Below, one piece after another: positions 16,603-25,214 of a DNA stretch of 32,768 bases (positions within the stretch are counted from its first letter, which is position 1; each line of letters starts with the position of its first letter). Origin of the DNA: Anaerolineaceae bacterium UBA3924 (GTDB lineage: Bacteria; Chloroflexota; Anaerolineae; Anaerolineales; Anaerolineaceae); contig DGEO01000014.1 of the NCBI GenBank assembly GCA_002385985.1, positions 41,359 to 74,126 of the forward strand. The letters run 5' to 3'. The translations under genes and the position numbers were made by a program. A model generated the notes under the pieces. That model was not told the origin of the DNA. It saw only the letters and a list, made by a program, of their open reading frames with translations, and ran no database searches.

Positions 16603-17547
16603 CTAGATGGCCGGGGCCTGAGGATACACCTCCACGGACCCGCGCGTTTCCGCCTGCCGCCCGGTCAGCCGCCGGTAGACCAGTGTCCAGACCGTGCCGA
16701 CGTAGGCGGTCACGATGCCGTTGAACAGCAGGCTGAAGGGCAGCAGAATCAGGGAGGCGATCAGTATCGACTCGCCGCCGCCCGAGAAGGCCTGATTGAG
16801 CGCATAGGCCGTCACCCCGAGCGGGATGGCGATGATCAGGCCCAGCAGACCCAGCACCAGCCCGATCAGCAGCCGCAGCGCGACCAGAATGAGAGCCATC
16901 AAGATCATCTGGCCGAAGTTCTTGCGGAACAGGTCCCAGGTGCGGCCAATGGCGTCCGAAAAGGTCAGGCGGTCGTTGACGATGGCCGCCACCGCCTGCC
17001 AGACAAAGGCGTCCACCACCAGGAAGACCGGAATCAGCAGGCAGCACAGGCAGACGGCCAGCAGCGTCAGGATGCCGAAGCCCACCCCGGCTTCCGGGCC
17101 AAAGCCGCTGTCCGGGGCCAGCAGGCCGGCGGCCCCGACGGCCCCCAGCACCACCGGAGCGATCAGGGCGATGACCAGCACAACCCAGAACAGCGTTTCC
17201 AGCAGCAGCAGCCCGGCCACGCGCCAGAAGTTCTGCACACCGGCCTGCCACAGCTCGCCAAAGGTCAGCCGCCGGGCGCCCTCATCCGCCTGCCAGGCGC
17301 CGCGCGAGAGAGCCGTATAGGAAATGATGTTCAGCACCAGGAGGACAAAGAACAGGATCAGCCCGCCCACGCAGAGGAGCGTCACCAGCGCCGGCGCCAC
17401 AAAGCCGATATCGCTCTGTTCCAGGCGGTAATTTGAGGTACCATTGCTCGCGCCCGCGGTCAGGCCGGCGAAGATACCGAAAATCCACAGCACCTTGAAC
17501 CGCCAGACAATATCCCAGGCCCGAGAGAGAATTTCACCAAACTGCAT
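16603..17547 (-). CDS. Polytopic membrane protein of unknown function, paralogue of the next gene upstream
   Basis: I do not recognise a specific function. The 314-residue protein has about six or seven membrane helices and opens with an amphipathic segment, ILSRAWDIVWRFKVLWIFGI, that recurs in the upstream neighbour. Shared features with that neighbour include ADEG before a soluble loop, a cytoplasmic segment AIGRTWDLFRKNFGQM, and a final VYRRLTGR. The pattern resembles a widespread class of membrane proteins related to the membrane domain of glycerophosphodiester phosphodiesterases, but no catalytic domain is attached. AAGGAG lies 7 bases before the ATG. It is sandwiched between its paralogue and the FHA gene, so it may act in the same envelope circuit. 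Confidence 0.8.
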   Translation of the reverse strand: MQFGEILSRAWDIVWRFKVLWIFGIFAGLTAGASNGTSNYRLEQSDIGFVAPALVTLLCVGGLILFFVLLVLNIISYTALSRGAWQADEGARRLTFGELWQAGVQNFWRVAGLLLLETLFWVVLVIALIAPVVLGAVGAAGLLAPDSGFGPEAGVGFGILTLLAVCLCCLLIPVFLVVDAFVWQAVAAIVNDRLTFSDAIGRTWDLFRKNFGQMILMALILVALRLLIGLVLGLLGLIIAIPLGVTAYALNQAFSGGGESILIASLILLPFSLLFNGIVTAYVGTVWTLVYRRLTGRQAETRGSVEVYPQAPAI

Positions 17548-17590
17548 TGTGCCGCTCCTTCCTTAAACCAGCCGGCGGGCTTAACGAAAA

Positions 17591-18490
17591 TCAGGCGTAA
17601 GCCCGCGCGGTCTCGGGGATCGAGCGGGCATCCAGGCGCCGGTACACCACCGGAACCAGGGTAAACATATATGCGTACATGATCCCGGTAAGCACCCCGG
17701 CCACCAGGCCGAACAGGGTGAACAGGGCCACAAGCGAGCCTGTCATCGCGCCTCCGCCGAACGCCACCGGCACGAACATCAGCGGGATCATGATTATCGA
17801 GAGGGGAAGTGAAATCAGGGTGCCCAGGAAGGACATCAACAGGAAGACCATCAGGCCGATGAGCAGCAGCGGCCCCAGGTTGCGGCGGAACAGGCTCCAG
17901 GCTTTGCTGAAGGAGGCTCCCAGAGGCAGGTTCTCGCCGGCCGCCGCGGTGATCACCAGAAGCAGATAGAGGTAGACCACCATCGTAATCGGAATGAACA
18001 GCCCCATCCCGCAGAACATGAACAGCATCAGCACGGTGAACCCGGCCGTGTCGTTGGGATCCATGCCTACCATGGGCATCCATATCGCCGGCAGGATCAT
18101 CGGCAGGGTTACCAGCAGCACGATCAGCATGTAGACCAGCATCACCACCAGACTGCGCCCGAAGGCCGGGCCGAAATTCTGCATCACCCGGCTGAAGCTG
18201 AGCGGCCAGACCCGCTCGCCGCCCTCATCCGCCAGCCAGCCCCCGCGGATCACCGCCGCGTAGGAAAACGAGGCGGCCAGCAGGCTGGTCACCATCAGCA
18301 GAATGAAGAAGACCCAGAACAGGGCGAACGCCGGCCCGGAAATGGGCTCTCTGGTCAGCTGCATCGAAGAGACCATCATGGGAACGGCAAATACCACCGC
18401 CGCCATCGCCGGTACAACTGCAAACAGCCACAGGATCTTATTGCGCCAGAAGATATGCCAGGTGCGGACAAAAACTTCACCGTAGTCCAC
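17591..18490 (-). CDS. Polytopic membrane protein of unknown function (GTG start), tandem paralogue
   Basis: A 299-residue membrane protein with about six or seven helices, unassigned. It starts at a GTG with a full AAGGAGG ribosome binding site 7 bases upstream. The order of features matches the next gene downstream: GEVFVRTWHIFWRNKILWLF at the N-terminus, ADEGGERVWPLSFSRVMQNF, a conserved cytoplasmic FSKAWSLFRRNLGPLL and final VYRRLDAR. This indicates a tandem duplication that has diverged. It begins 28 bases after guaA ends. The two paralogues may form a heterodimer; that is inference. Confidence 0.8.
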   Translation of the reverse strand: MDYGEVFVRTWHIFWRNKILWLFAVVPAMAAVVFAVPMMVSSMQLTREPISGPAFALFWVFFILLMVTSLLAASFSYAAVIRGGWLADEGGERVWPLSFSRVMQNFGPAFGRSLVVMLVYMLIVLLVTLPMILPAIWMPMVGMDPNDTAGFTVLMLFMFCGMGLFIPITMVVYLYLLLVITAAAGENLPLGASFSKAWSLFRRNLGPLLLIGLMVFLLMSFLGTLISLPLSIIMIPLMFVPVAFGGGAMTGSLVALFTLFGLVAGVLTGIMYAYMFTLVPVVYRRLDARSIPETARAYA

Positions 18491-18518
18491 TTCCAGACCT
18501 CCTTACTTGCTCGCGGCG

Positions 18519-20087
18519 TCACTCCCACTCGATGGTCGCGGGCGGCTTGCTGGTAATATCATACACGACCCGGTTTATTCCGTCTACCTCGTTCACAATG
18601 CGAGTGGCAGCCCGCGCCAGCAGGTCCATCGGCAGGCGCGCCCAGTCGGCGGTCATGAAATCCTGCGAGGTGACGGCCCGCAGCGCCACCGTCTCCTGGT
18701 AGGTGCGCTGGTCGCCCATCACACCGACCGACTGCACCGGCAGCAGCACGGCAAAGCCCTGCGCCACGCCCTCTTCCATCGAGCTGTGCTTGCGGCCCAG
18801 CAGACCGGCTTTCGTCAGCTCCTCGGTGAAGATGGCGTCCGCGGCCCGCAGCGCAGTCAGCCGCTCGGCGGTGACTTCGCCCAGGCAGCGCACCGCCAGC
18901 CCCGGGCCGGGGAACGGCTGCCGCCAGACCAGCTCGGAGGGCAGGCCCAGCGCCTCGCCCACGGCGCGCACTTCATCTTTAAACATGTAGCGCAGCGGCT
19001 CAACCAGCTTGAAGCGCAGGTCCTTGGGCAGCCCGCCCACGTTGTGATGCGTCTTGATGTGCGCGGCGGCGCCGCGCTCGGGCGCGCGCGATTCGACCAC
19101 ATCCGGGTAGATGGTGCCCTGCACCAGGAACTCCGGCTCCTGCCCGGACTCGGCCAGCTTGCGCGCCTCGGCCTCGAACACGCGGATAAAGGTCTCGCCG
19201 ATGATGCGCCGCTTGGCCTCCGGGTCGGTCACCCCGCGCAGCTTGTCCAGGAAGCGCTGCGAGGCGTCCACCACGATCAGGTTGGCATGGATGTGGGTGC
19301 GGAAGGCCTCCTCCACCTGCTCGCGCTCGCCCTTGCGCAGCAGGCCGGTGTCCACGAAGATGGGGGTCAGGCGGTCGCCGACCGCGCGGTGCACCAGCGC
19401 CGCCGCCACGGTCGAGTCCACGCCGCCGCTGACCGCCGCCAGCACGCGGCCCTCGCCCACCTGCGCGCGGATGCGCTCGACCTCCTCGGCGACGATGTTG
19501 TCGGGCGTCCAGTTCGGGGCCACCCCGCAGATGTCGACCACGAAGCGCCGCAGCAGCTCCTGCCCGCCGGGGGTGTGCTGCACCTCCGGGTGGAACTGCA
19601 GCCCGTAATAGCAGCGGTCCGGGTCCCACATGGCCGCCACCGGGCTGTTGGGGCTGGCCGCCAGGACGACGAAGCCGGGCGGCAGGGCCTCGATGCGGTC
19701 CCCGTGGGACATCAACACCGTGTGCACGCCGGGCGATATCAGCGGGTTCTCGCGCAGCGCGGTGACATGCGCCTGGCCGTACTCACGCTCGGAGGCCGGG
19801 GCCACCCGCCCGCCCAGCGCCTGGGTCAGCGCCTGCGCGCCGTAGCAAATGCCCAACACCGGCTTGCCGGATTCCAGGATGTAGTCCTGAATGAAGGGGG
19901 CGTCCTGGGTGTAGACCGAAGCCGGCCCGCCCGAGAGGATGAACCCGGCCGGGTCCAGCGCCATCACCTCTTCGGCAGGCGCGTCCCAGGGGAACAGCTC
20001 GCAGTACACCTGCGCCTCGCGCACACGCCGGGCGATCAGCTGGGCGGTTTGCGAGCCAAAATCCAACACCACGATGCCTTTGCTCAT
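18519..20087 (-). CDS. guaA: GMP synthase (glutamine-hydrolysing)
   Basis: Cytoplasmic enzyme that converts XMP, ATP and glutamine to GMP. The 522-residue length is normal for the fused two-domain form. The N-terminal glutamine amidotransferase domain has LSGGPASVY, the nucleophile C81 in LGICYGAQAL, and H166/E168 in QFHPEV. The ATP-pyrophosphatase domain has the P-loop AVSGGVDSTVAAAL at about 218-231, and the C-terminal dimer domain includes RQPFPGPGLAVR and ends in KPPATIEWE. CAGGAG lies 4 bases before the ATG. It follows xpt by 10 bases, so salvage and de novo guanine nucleotide enzymes are made together. Confidence 0.98.
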   Translation of the reverse strand: MSKGIVVLDFGSQTAQLIARRVREAQVYCELFPWDAPAEEVMALDPAGFILSGGPASVYTQDAPFIQDYILESGKPVLGICYGAQALTQALGGRVAPASEREYGQAHVTALRENPLISPGVHTVLMSHGDRIEALPPGFVVLAASPNSPVAAMWDPDRCYYGLQFHPEVQHTPGGQELLRRFVVDICGVAPNWTPDNIVAEEVERIRAQVGEGRVLAAVSGGVDSTVAAALVHRAVGDRLTPIFVDTGLLRKGEREQVEEAFRTHIHANLIVVDASQRFLDKLRGVTDPEAKRRIIGETFIRVFEAEARKLAESGQEPEFLVQGTIYPDVVESRAPERGAAAHIKTHHNVGGLPKDLRFKLVEPLRYMFKDEVRAVGEALGLPSELVWRQPFPGPGLAVRCLGEVTAERLTALRAADAIFTEELTKAGLLGRKHSSMEEGVAQGFAVLLPVQSVGVMGDQRTYQETVALRAVTSQDFMTADWARLPMDLLARAATRIVNEVDGINRVVYDITSKPPATIEWE

Positions 20088-20097
20088 TTAACTCCTG

Positions 20098-20679
20098 TTA
20101 CTCGATCTGGTCGTCGAACTCAATCCGGCCGTCCTCCATGGAGGAGATGCAGGCCAGCGATTCCACCGGGATGCCCAGATGGGCGAACACGTCCCGCCCG
20201 CCCTCGAAGCGTTTCTCGATCAGCGCGCCGATGCCCACCAGCTCGGCCCCGGCGGCCTCCACCAGGCGCACCAGCCCCATGATGGTGTTGCCCGAGGCCA
20301 GGAAGTCGTCGATGATAAGGATTTTCTCGCCGCGGGGCAGGTAGTCGGGCGAGACGATCAGCTCCACCTGGTGGCCCTTGGTGTGCGAGGGCGCCACGGT
20401 CAGGTAGACCTTGCCGGGCATGGTCACCGGCTTGTGCTTGCGGGCGTAAACCACCGGCAGGCCCAGGTAGTAGGCGGTCATCACCGCAGGGGCGATGCCC
20501 GAGATCTCGGCCGTGAGCACGCGGTCGGCGCCCACATGCTGGAAGCGGCGGGCCAGCTCGCGGCCGCATTCGTTCATCAGAACCGGGTCAACCTGGTGGT
20601 TGATAAAACCGTCTACCTTTAAAATCCCGTTGCCCAGGTTGCACCCGTCACGCAGGATACGCTGCTTTAAGAGGTCCAT
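20098..20679 (-). CDS. xpt: Xanthine phosphoribosyltransferase
   Basis: Cytoplasmic salvage enzyme that makes XMP from xanthine and PRPP; XMP then feeds GMP synthase encoded next. The 193-residue length, the N-terminus LKQRILRDGCNLGNGILKVD and the PRPP-binding loop ILIIDDFLASGNT at about 120-132 are those of the Xpt branch. The flexible segment around YARKHKPVTMPGKVY also matches. GGAG sits 7 bases before the ATG. A promoter with a -10 box ending 29 bases upstream gives a leader of only about 20 bases, too short for a purine riboswitch. It is the first gene of a seven-gene run on the minus strand. Confidence 0.96.
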   Translation of the reverse strand: MDLLKQRILRDGCNLGNGILKVDGFINHQVDPVLMNECGRELARRFQHVGADRVLTAEISGIAPAVMTAYYLGLPVVYARKHKPVTMPGKVYLTVAPSHTKGHQVELIVSPDYLPRGEKILIIDDFLASGNTIMGLVRLVEAAGAELVGIGALIEKRFEGGRDVFAHLGIPVESLACISSMEDGRIEFDDQIE

Positions 20680-20707
20680 TCCATATCTCCAGGAGGGTAT
20701 TGGCCTT

Positions 20708-20736
20708 ATTGTAACCGCCGAAAGTTAACTGGACAA
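20708..20736 (-). promoter_or_regulatory. Sigma-70-type promoter of the xpt-guaA operon
   Basis: Minus strand: -35 TTGTCC (20731-20736), 17-base spacer, -10 TACAAT (20708-20713). The spacing is ideal and the -10 box has one mismatch. The start of transcription near 20701 leaves a short leader before xpt. Confidence 0.72.
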
Positions 20737-20739
20737 GGC

Positions 20740-21010
20740 ACAGGTGGGATTCGGCCGCCTTCGGCCGGGGGCGTATCTCACAGGGCTGCACCCCCGCCTG
20801 CGGCGGATGCCCAATCCCACATCTGCCCTCATGGGCTTAGCCCATCGGGAGTGCCTCCCTTCCCTTATAGGTATGGGGAAGTTGTTGCCCACCCATCCCC
20901 CACCTGCCCCCATGGGGGTGCCCCCCTTCCCATAAGGGCAGGGTTTCATGTCCCCAGCTCCGTCACTGGGAAGGGGGTAGGGGGGATGGGTAGACAACCC
21001 CCTTCTTTGC
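20740..21010. repeat. Palindrome-rich, partly repeated non-coding block
   Basis: This stretch contains nested inverted repeats and two diverged copies of a C-rich unit. The arm 20884-20901 (GTTGCCCACCCATCCCCC) is complementary at 16 of 18 positions to 20981-20998. Inside and beside it are small palindromes such as CCCATGGGG and CCCTTCCCATAAGGG. The unit TGCCC(C/T)CATGGG...CCCTTCCC appears twice (from about 20823 and 20905). The pattern suggests a structured repeat element or a short non-autonomous mobile element. A 155-residue minus-strand open frame across it has a low-complexity Pro/Arg/Gly composition and is probably not a gene. Confidence 0.5.
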
Positions 21011-21386
21011 CCGGGCATAATCCCCCGATTCTCCGCAGCCATCTCCCGCCGGGCAGGGGTCCTCCAGCGCCCTGCCAGCCGGAGAAAAAACCGGACACTC
21101 CGGGCAACTTTTCTGCGGGTTTTCCGTATAGAATGATAGCGGCAGGGCGGGGTGATTAATCCTGCCGGTACCCTGCGGAAACCCCTGCCCACCTTTATGA
21201 GTTACCCCACCGCAGTACCATACTGTTCACCGCATACAGCATCCCTGTCTCTGACCGCCGGAGGGGATCGGCAAAAACCCAACACCATAACGCATTTCCT
21301 CAGCCGGCTGCGGGCTGGATGACCATTCATACGTCCAGCGGCCCGCAGCATTCAGCACCGCCTGACTCACCCGAGGAGGCCGCCTT
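21011..21386. other. Non-coding leader region of the ABC-2 exporter operon
   Basis: No convincing gene lies here. A TATAGAAT patch at 21127-21134 on the plus strand may be a -10 element for the exporter operon, but no good -35 hexamer accompanies it. If used, it would give a leader of about 250 bases. GGAAAC at 21177-21182 resembles an ECF-sigma -35 element; its -10 partner is not clear. Confidence 0.35.
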
Positions 21387-22385
21387 ATGGAAACGATGGT
21401 CGAAATTAAAGACCTGACCAAGACCTTCAAGCGCCCGGATGGCACCCCGATCCAGGCCGTCAAAGGGATCAGCCTGGACATCTACAAAGGCGAGATCTTC
21501 AGCCTGCTTGGCCCGAACGGCGCGGGCAAGACCACCACCATTTCCATGATCAGCGGACTGATCGAGCCGACCGCCGGTGACGCGAAAATCGGCGGGTATT
21601 CCATCCGCGAGCAGCCCATCAAGGCCAAGCAGCTCATGGGCGTGATCCCGCAGGAGGTGGCCCTCTACCCGCAGCTCACCGCCCGGCAGAACCTGGAGTT
21701 CTTCGGCAAGATGTACGGCCTGTGGGGCAAGGAGCTCAACCGGCGCGTGGATGAGGTGCTGGAGCTGATCGGCCTGACCGACCGGCAGAAAGACCGGGTG
21801 CAAACCTACTCCGGGGGTATGAAGCGCCGGGTCAACATCGGCGTCGGGCTGCTGCACCGCCCCGCCCTGGTCTACATGGACGAGCCGACCGTGGGCATCG
21901 ACCCGCAGAGCCGCCGCAGGATCCTGGACACCGTGCTGCAGCTGCGCGACGAATACGGCATGACCGTGCTCTACACCACCCACCTGATGGAAGAGGCCCA
22001 GGAGCTCAGCGACCGGGTCGGCATCATCGACCACGGCGATATCATCGCCCTGGGCACCCAGGGCGAGCTGATCCAGCAGGTCGGCGAGCAGGACCGGCTG
22101 ATCCTGAACGTGGGCCGGCAGCCGGTGAGTGCGGAGCTGCTGAAGGAACTGCAGGACCATATCGAAGGCGTCACCCACGCCATGTACGACCCGCCCGGCA
22201 GCGGGGAGAACTCCCACAGTGACCGCGGGCTGATCACCGTCACCGCGACACGCGGCCGGCGGGCGCTGCCCGAGATCCTGCACCGCATCGCCGAGGCCGG
22301 CCTGGAGGTGCAGTCCGTGGAGGTGCGCGAGCCGGACCTGGAAGCCGTGTTCCTCAACCTGACAGGCCGTGCGCTGAGAGATTGA
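21387..22385 (+). CDS. ABC-2 type exporter ATP-binding protein
   Basis: Cytoplasmic ATPase of a drug/polysaccharide-type (DrrA/CcmA-like) exporter, 332 residues. Walker A GPNGAGKTT is at 42-50, Q-loop IPQEVALYPQLT at 87-98, signature YSGGMKRRV at 141-149, Walker B LVYMDEPTVGID at 161-172 and switch H199. A C-terminal domain of about 100 residues follows the nucleotide-binding domain, as in DrrA-like proteins. GAGGAGG lies 7 bases upstream of the ATG. The next gene begins one base after its stop, and a second permease gene follows, so this ATPase probably serves a heterodimeric permease. Substrate unknown. Confidence 0.95.
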   Translation: METMVEIKDLTKTFKRPDGTPIQAVKGISLDIYKGEIFSLLGPNGAGKTTTISMISGLIEPTAGDAKIGGYSIREQPIKAKQLMGVIPQEVALYPQLTARQNLEFFGKMYGLWGKELNRRVDEVLELIGLTDRQKDRVQTYSGGMKRRVNIGVGLLHRPALVYMDEPTVGIDPQSRRRILDTVLQLRDEYGMTVLYTTHLMEEAQELSDRVGIIDHGDIIALGTQGELIQQVGEQDRLILNVGRQPVSAELLKELQDHIEGVTHAMYDPPGSGENSHSDRGLITVTATRGRRALPEILHRIAEAGLEVQSVEVREPDLEAVFLNLTGRALRD

Positions 22386-22386
22386 T

Positions 22387-23820
22387 ATGAAAAAGCTGTG
22401 GACCATCGCCTGGAAGGAACTGTACGTCCGCTTCACTGACCGCAACCTGATGCTGATCATGATCGCCACTCCGCTGGCCCTCTCGACCATCATGGGGCTG
22501 GCCTTCGGCGGGCTGGGCGGCGGCAGCTCGCCGGTCACCAGAATCCCGGTGCTGGTGGTCAACCATGACGCGGGCAGTGAGTTCGGGGTGAACTACGGCG
22601 ATATCTTCCTGTCGATCCTGGTCCCCGGAACAGACGGAGCCGCCGCGGCCGGCGAGCTGCCGGCCTGCTCGCTGGACGGAGGCACGAAGACCGGCACCGA
22701 AAGCGACCAGTTCAGCCTGCAGGAGCTGACCGCGGCGCAGGCCTTCGGCGCGGAGCAGGCGGAGGCGCTGGTCCGAGAGGGCAGCATCCCGGCCCCGGCC
22801 GCGGACCCTGGCTCGGCCGCCTACGTCGACAGCGCGGCGCGCTCCGCGGTGGAGCGGGGACTGTACGCCGCGGCCATCATCATCCCCGAGGACTTCTCCC
22901 GGCAGCTGTCCTTCTCCCCGGCCAGCCCGGACACCGGGCGGACGCAGGTGACCGTCTACGCCGACCCCGGCCGCCCGATCTCCGCCGGGATCATCGGCAG
23001 CATCGCCCGGGGCATCACCAACCAGATCGCCACCGGGAACATCGCCATCGCCGCCACGCTGGGCGAGCTGCAGGCCAGCCTCGGCGGGCCGGCCATGGGT
23101 CAGGCCGCCGCGAACATCGATTTCGCTTCCGCATTTGCCTGCGCCTTCGATCCGGGCTCCAGCACCATCTCCATCGACCGGCAGATGGTCCGCCGGGCGC
23201 AGCAGGAAAACCGCGCCGCTCTGGTCCTGGTGGTGGTCGGCTCCGCGCAGGCCATGTTCTTCGCCATGTTCACCGCCCAGTTCGGCGTGCTCAACATGCA
23301 CTGGGAGCGCCGCGGCTGGACGCTGCAGCGAATGCTCATCTCCCCCACTCCGCGCAGCATCATCATGGGCGGCAAGCTGGTCGGGGTGTTCATCTCGGTC
23401 GTGTCCCAGCTGGTCGTGCTCTTACTGGCCCTCACCCTGGTCGGCAGCCTGCTCCAGGGCAGGTTCATTCTGATCTGGGGAGACCAGCCGCTCCTCATCC
23501 TGATCGCCATCCTGGCCGCTTCGCTGGCCGTCTCCGGCTTCGGCATGCTGCTGGCCGGGCTGGTCAAATCCCCGGAGCAGGCCTCGGTCTTCACCTCCGC
23601 GCTGAACATCGGCCTGGCGGCGCTGGGCGGCTCGTTTGGCTTCACCCTGCCGAAGGCCATCTCGCAGCTTTCGATGGTCTACTGGGGCCGGACCACCTTT
23701 GAGATGCTGGCGGTCGGGAACAGCGACATCTGGGTGAACGTGCTCGTCCTGGTCCTGCAGGGCGCGGTGATGTACGCCATCGGCCTGCTGCTGTTCAACC
23801 GGCGGTTCGAGAACGTTTGA
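22387..23820 (+). CDS. ABC-2 type exporter permease, large extracytoplasmic loop
   Basis: Membrane permease of 477 residues. A first helix at about 19-40 is followed by a large outside domain of about 230 residues. A cluster of about five helices from residue 280 onward forms the ABC-2 membrane core. The conserved phrase FAMFTAQFGVLNMHWERRGW precedes MLISPTPRSIIMGGKLVG, the coupling segment typical of ABC-2 permeases. There is no clear ribosome binding site, as the start is one base from the ATPase stop; translation is probably coupled. Together with the following permease it would form the transport channel. Confidence 0.92.
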   Translation: MKKLWTIAWKELYVRFTDRNLMLIMIATPLALSTIMGLAFGGLGGGSSPVTRIPVLVVNHDAGSEFGVNYGDIFLSILVPGTDGAAAAGELPACSLDGGTKTGTESDQFSLQELTAAQAFGAEQAEALVREGSIPAPAADPGSAAYVDSAARSAVERGLYAAAIIIPEDFSRQLSFSPASPDTGRTQVTVYADPGRPISAGIIGSIARGITNQIATGNIAIAATLGELQASLGGPAMGQAAANIDFASAFACAFDPGSSTISIDRQMVRRAQQENRAALVLVVVGSAQAMFFAMFTAQFGVLNMHWERRGWTLQRMLISPTPRSIIMGGKLVGVFISVVSQLVVLLLALTLVGSLLQGRFILIWGDQPLLILIAILAASLAVSGFGMLLAGLVKSPEQASVFTSALNIGLAALGGSFGFTLPKAISQLSMVYWGRTTFEMLAVGNSDIWVNVLVLVLQGAVMYAIGLLLFNRRFENV

Positions 23821-23835
23821 GGAAGTGAGGCCGGT

Positions 23836-25095
23836 ATGCGAAAAATCCTTCAGATTGTCCGCAACGACCTGCGGCTGTTCTTCCTCAGCCGTGAGAACCT
23901 GATCAGCCTGCTGTTCGTCCCGGTGGTGATGACGCTGGTCGTCGGGATCTTCTCCGGCAACGCCGCCAGCGAATCGCCCGAGATGCTGGTCGACGTGATC
24001 GACCGGGACGGCAGCCCGCTCTCCGCTCAGCTGCTGGAGGCCCTTCGCGAGGCCAACAGCAGCCTGATCCTTTGCCCGCTGGACAACGACACTGCCGGCC
24101 GCTGCGAGCTGGACGGCGCCGGCGAGATCGGGCCGGAACAGGCACGGGGACGGCTGGAGGAACGGGTGACCGAAGCAGCCATCGTGATCCCGCCGGGTTT
24201 TGAGACCGGCGTGCGCTCCTTCGAACCGGTGCAGGTCACCCTGTACACGCTGGAGGACATCGGCGTCCCGGAGGCGGCCGAACAGGCGCTGAACGCCGCG
24301 CTCCAGCGGGTGAACGGCGCCGCCGCAGCCGCCCGCACCGGGGCCGCGCTGGTCTCGCAGAACGGGCTGCTGCCCGACGAAGACAGCCGCAGCGCTTTCG
24401 CAAAACAGGTTTACGACCGGGCCAGCCAGATCTGGGCGGAAGAGCCGGTCACGGTGAACTTCGAGTACGCCGGTGATCCGCCCTCCGGCGGACCGGACCT
24501 GCAGTCCGGGCTGGGACAGTCCGTCCCGGGGATGGGGGCCATGTTCGTCATGTTCACCGTGTTCGGCGGGATGACCGCGCTGGCCGAGGAGCGGGCGCAG
24601 TGGACGCTGCAGCGCCTGGCCACCGCGCCGCTCTCGCGCGCCCAGCTGCTGGGCGGGAAGATTCTGGCGCGCTTCGTCCTGGGCGCGCTCCAGTTCATGG
24701 TAGTGTTCGCCGTGGGCATCGCCGCCGGCATCCAGCTGGGGCGGGACCCGCTGGCGCTGGTGCTGGTGGCCTTCGCCTACACGCTGTCCATCACCGCGCT
24801 CTCCTTCGCGCTGGGAACCTGGATCAAGAACGAGGCCCAGGCGGGCGGGTTCAGCCTGCTGCTCTCGCTGGTGCTGGCCCCGCTGGGCGGCGCCTGGTGG
24901 CCGCTGGAAATCGTCCCGCGAGCCATGCAGATCGTCGGCCACATCTCGCCGGTCGCCTGGGCGATGGATGCCTTCAACGCGCTGATTTTCAACCAGGCCC
25001 GCCTGCCGGACGTGGTGCTCCCGATCGCGGTGCTGCTGGGCATCACCGCGGTCGCCTTCGCCTGGGCCATCGCGCGCTTCCGGTACGAAGGATAA
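23836..25095 (+). CDS. ABC-2 type exporter permease, second subunit
   Basis: Membrane permease of 419 residues, similar in plan to the preceding gene. A first helix lies near 24-42, an outside domain of about 190 residues follows, and then come five to six C-terminal helices. The coupling segment reads ALAEERAQWTLQRLATAPLS near 249-268, with GGKILARFVLGALQFMVVFA after it. GAGG lies 5 bases before the ATG, 15 bases after the previous stop. It is distinct in sequence from the first permease, so the exporter is probably a heterodimer. A stable hairpin follows at 25117-25145. Confidence 0.92.
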   Translation: MRKILQIVRNDLRLFFLSRENLISLLFVPVVMTLVVGIFSGNAASESPEMLVDVIDRDGSPLSAQLLEALREANSSLILCPLDNDTAGRCELDGAGEIGPEQARGRLEERVTEAAIVIPPGFETGVRSFEPVQVTLYTLEDIGVPEAAEQALNAALQRVNGAAAAARTGAALVSQNGLLPDEDSRSAFAKQVYDRASQIWAEEPVTVNFEYAGDPPSGGPDLQSGLGQSVPGMGAMFVMFTVFGGMTALAEERAQWTLQRLATAPLSRAQLLGGKILARFVLGALQFMVVFAVGIAAGIQLGRDPLALVLVAFAYTLSITALSFALGTWIKNEAQAGGFSLLLSLVLAPLGGAWWPLEIVPRAMQIVGHISPVAWAMDAFNALIFNQARLPDVVLPIAVLLGITAVAFAWAIARFRYEG

Positions 25096-25116
25096 TACGT
25101 TCGATCTGGCACTTCA

Positions 25117-25145
25117 ATCCCGCCGGAGATTGTCTCTGGCGGGAT
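25117..25145 (+). terminator. Hairpin terminator after the ABC-2 exporter operon
   Basis: The arms ATCCCGCCGGAGA and TCTCTGGCGGGAT pair along 13 positions (one G-T wobble) around a 3-base loop. The hairpin begins 22 bases after the permease stop. The following sequence is only moderately T-rich (CTTTCTCT), so it is a fair but not perfect intrinsic terminator. Confidence 0.65.
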
Positions 25146-25214
25146 ACTGCTTTCTCTGACAGGCTTTGACCCCGGCAAAGCAGCTCCGCCTCCTTTAATC
25201 CCCGGGGATTATGT

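Noticed and set aside
20680..20740. Purine riboswitch expected upstream of xpt by analogy with Bacillus subtilis
   Set aside because: The promoter at 20708-20736 leaves only about 20 leader bases, and I find no conserved aptamer core in this region.
20725..21192. 155-codon minus-strand open frame upstream of xpt
   Set aside because: It runs through the palindromic repeat block, has Pro/Arg/Gly low complexity, no ribosome binding site, and overlaps the xpt promoter.
21327..22562. Minus-strand open frame opposite the exporter ATPase
   Set aside because: The plus strand encodes complete Walker and signature motifs; the antisense product has no such features.
23422..24942. Minus-strand open frame of about 500 codons opposite the ABC-2 permeases
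   Set aside because: Composition is His/Gln/Arg-rich and spans the junction of two real genes with good starts.
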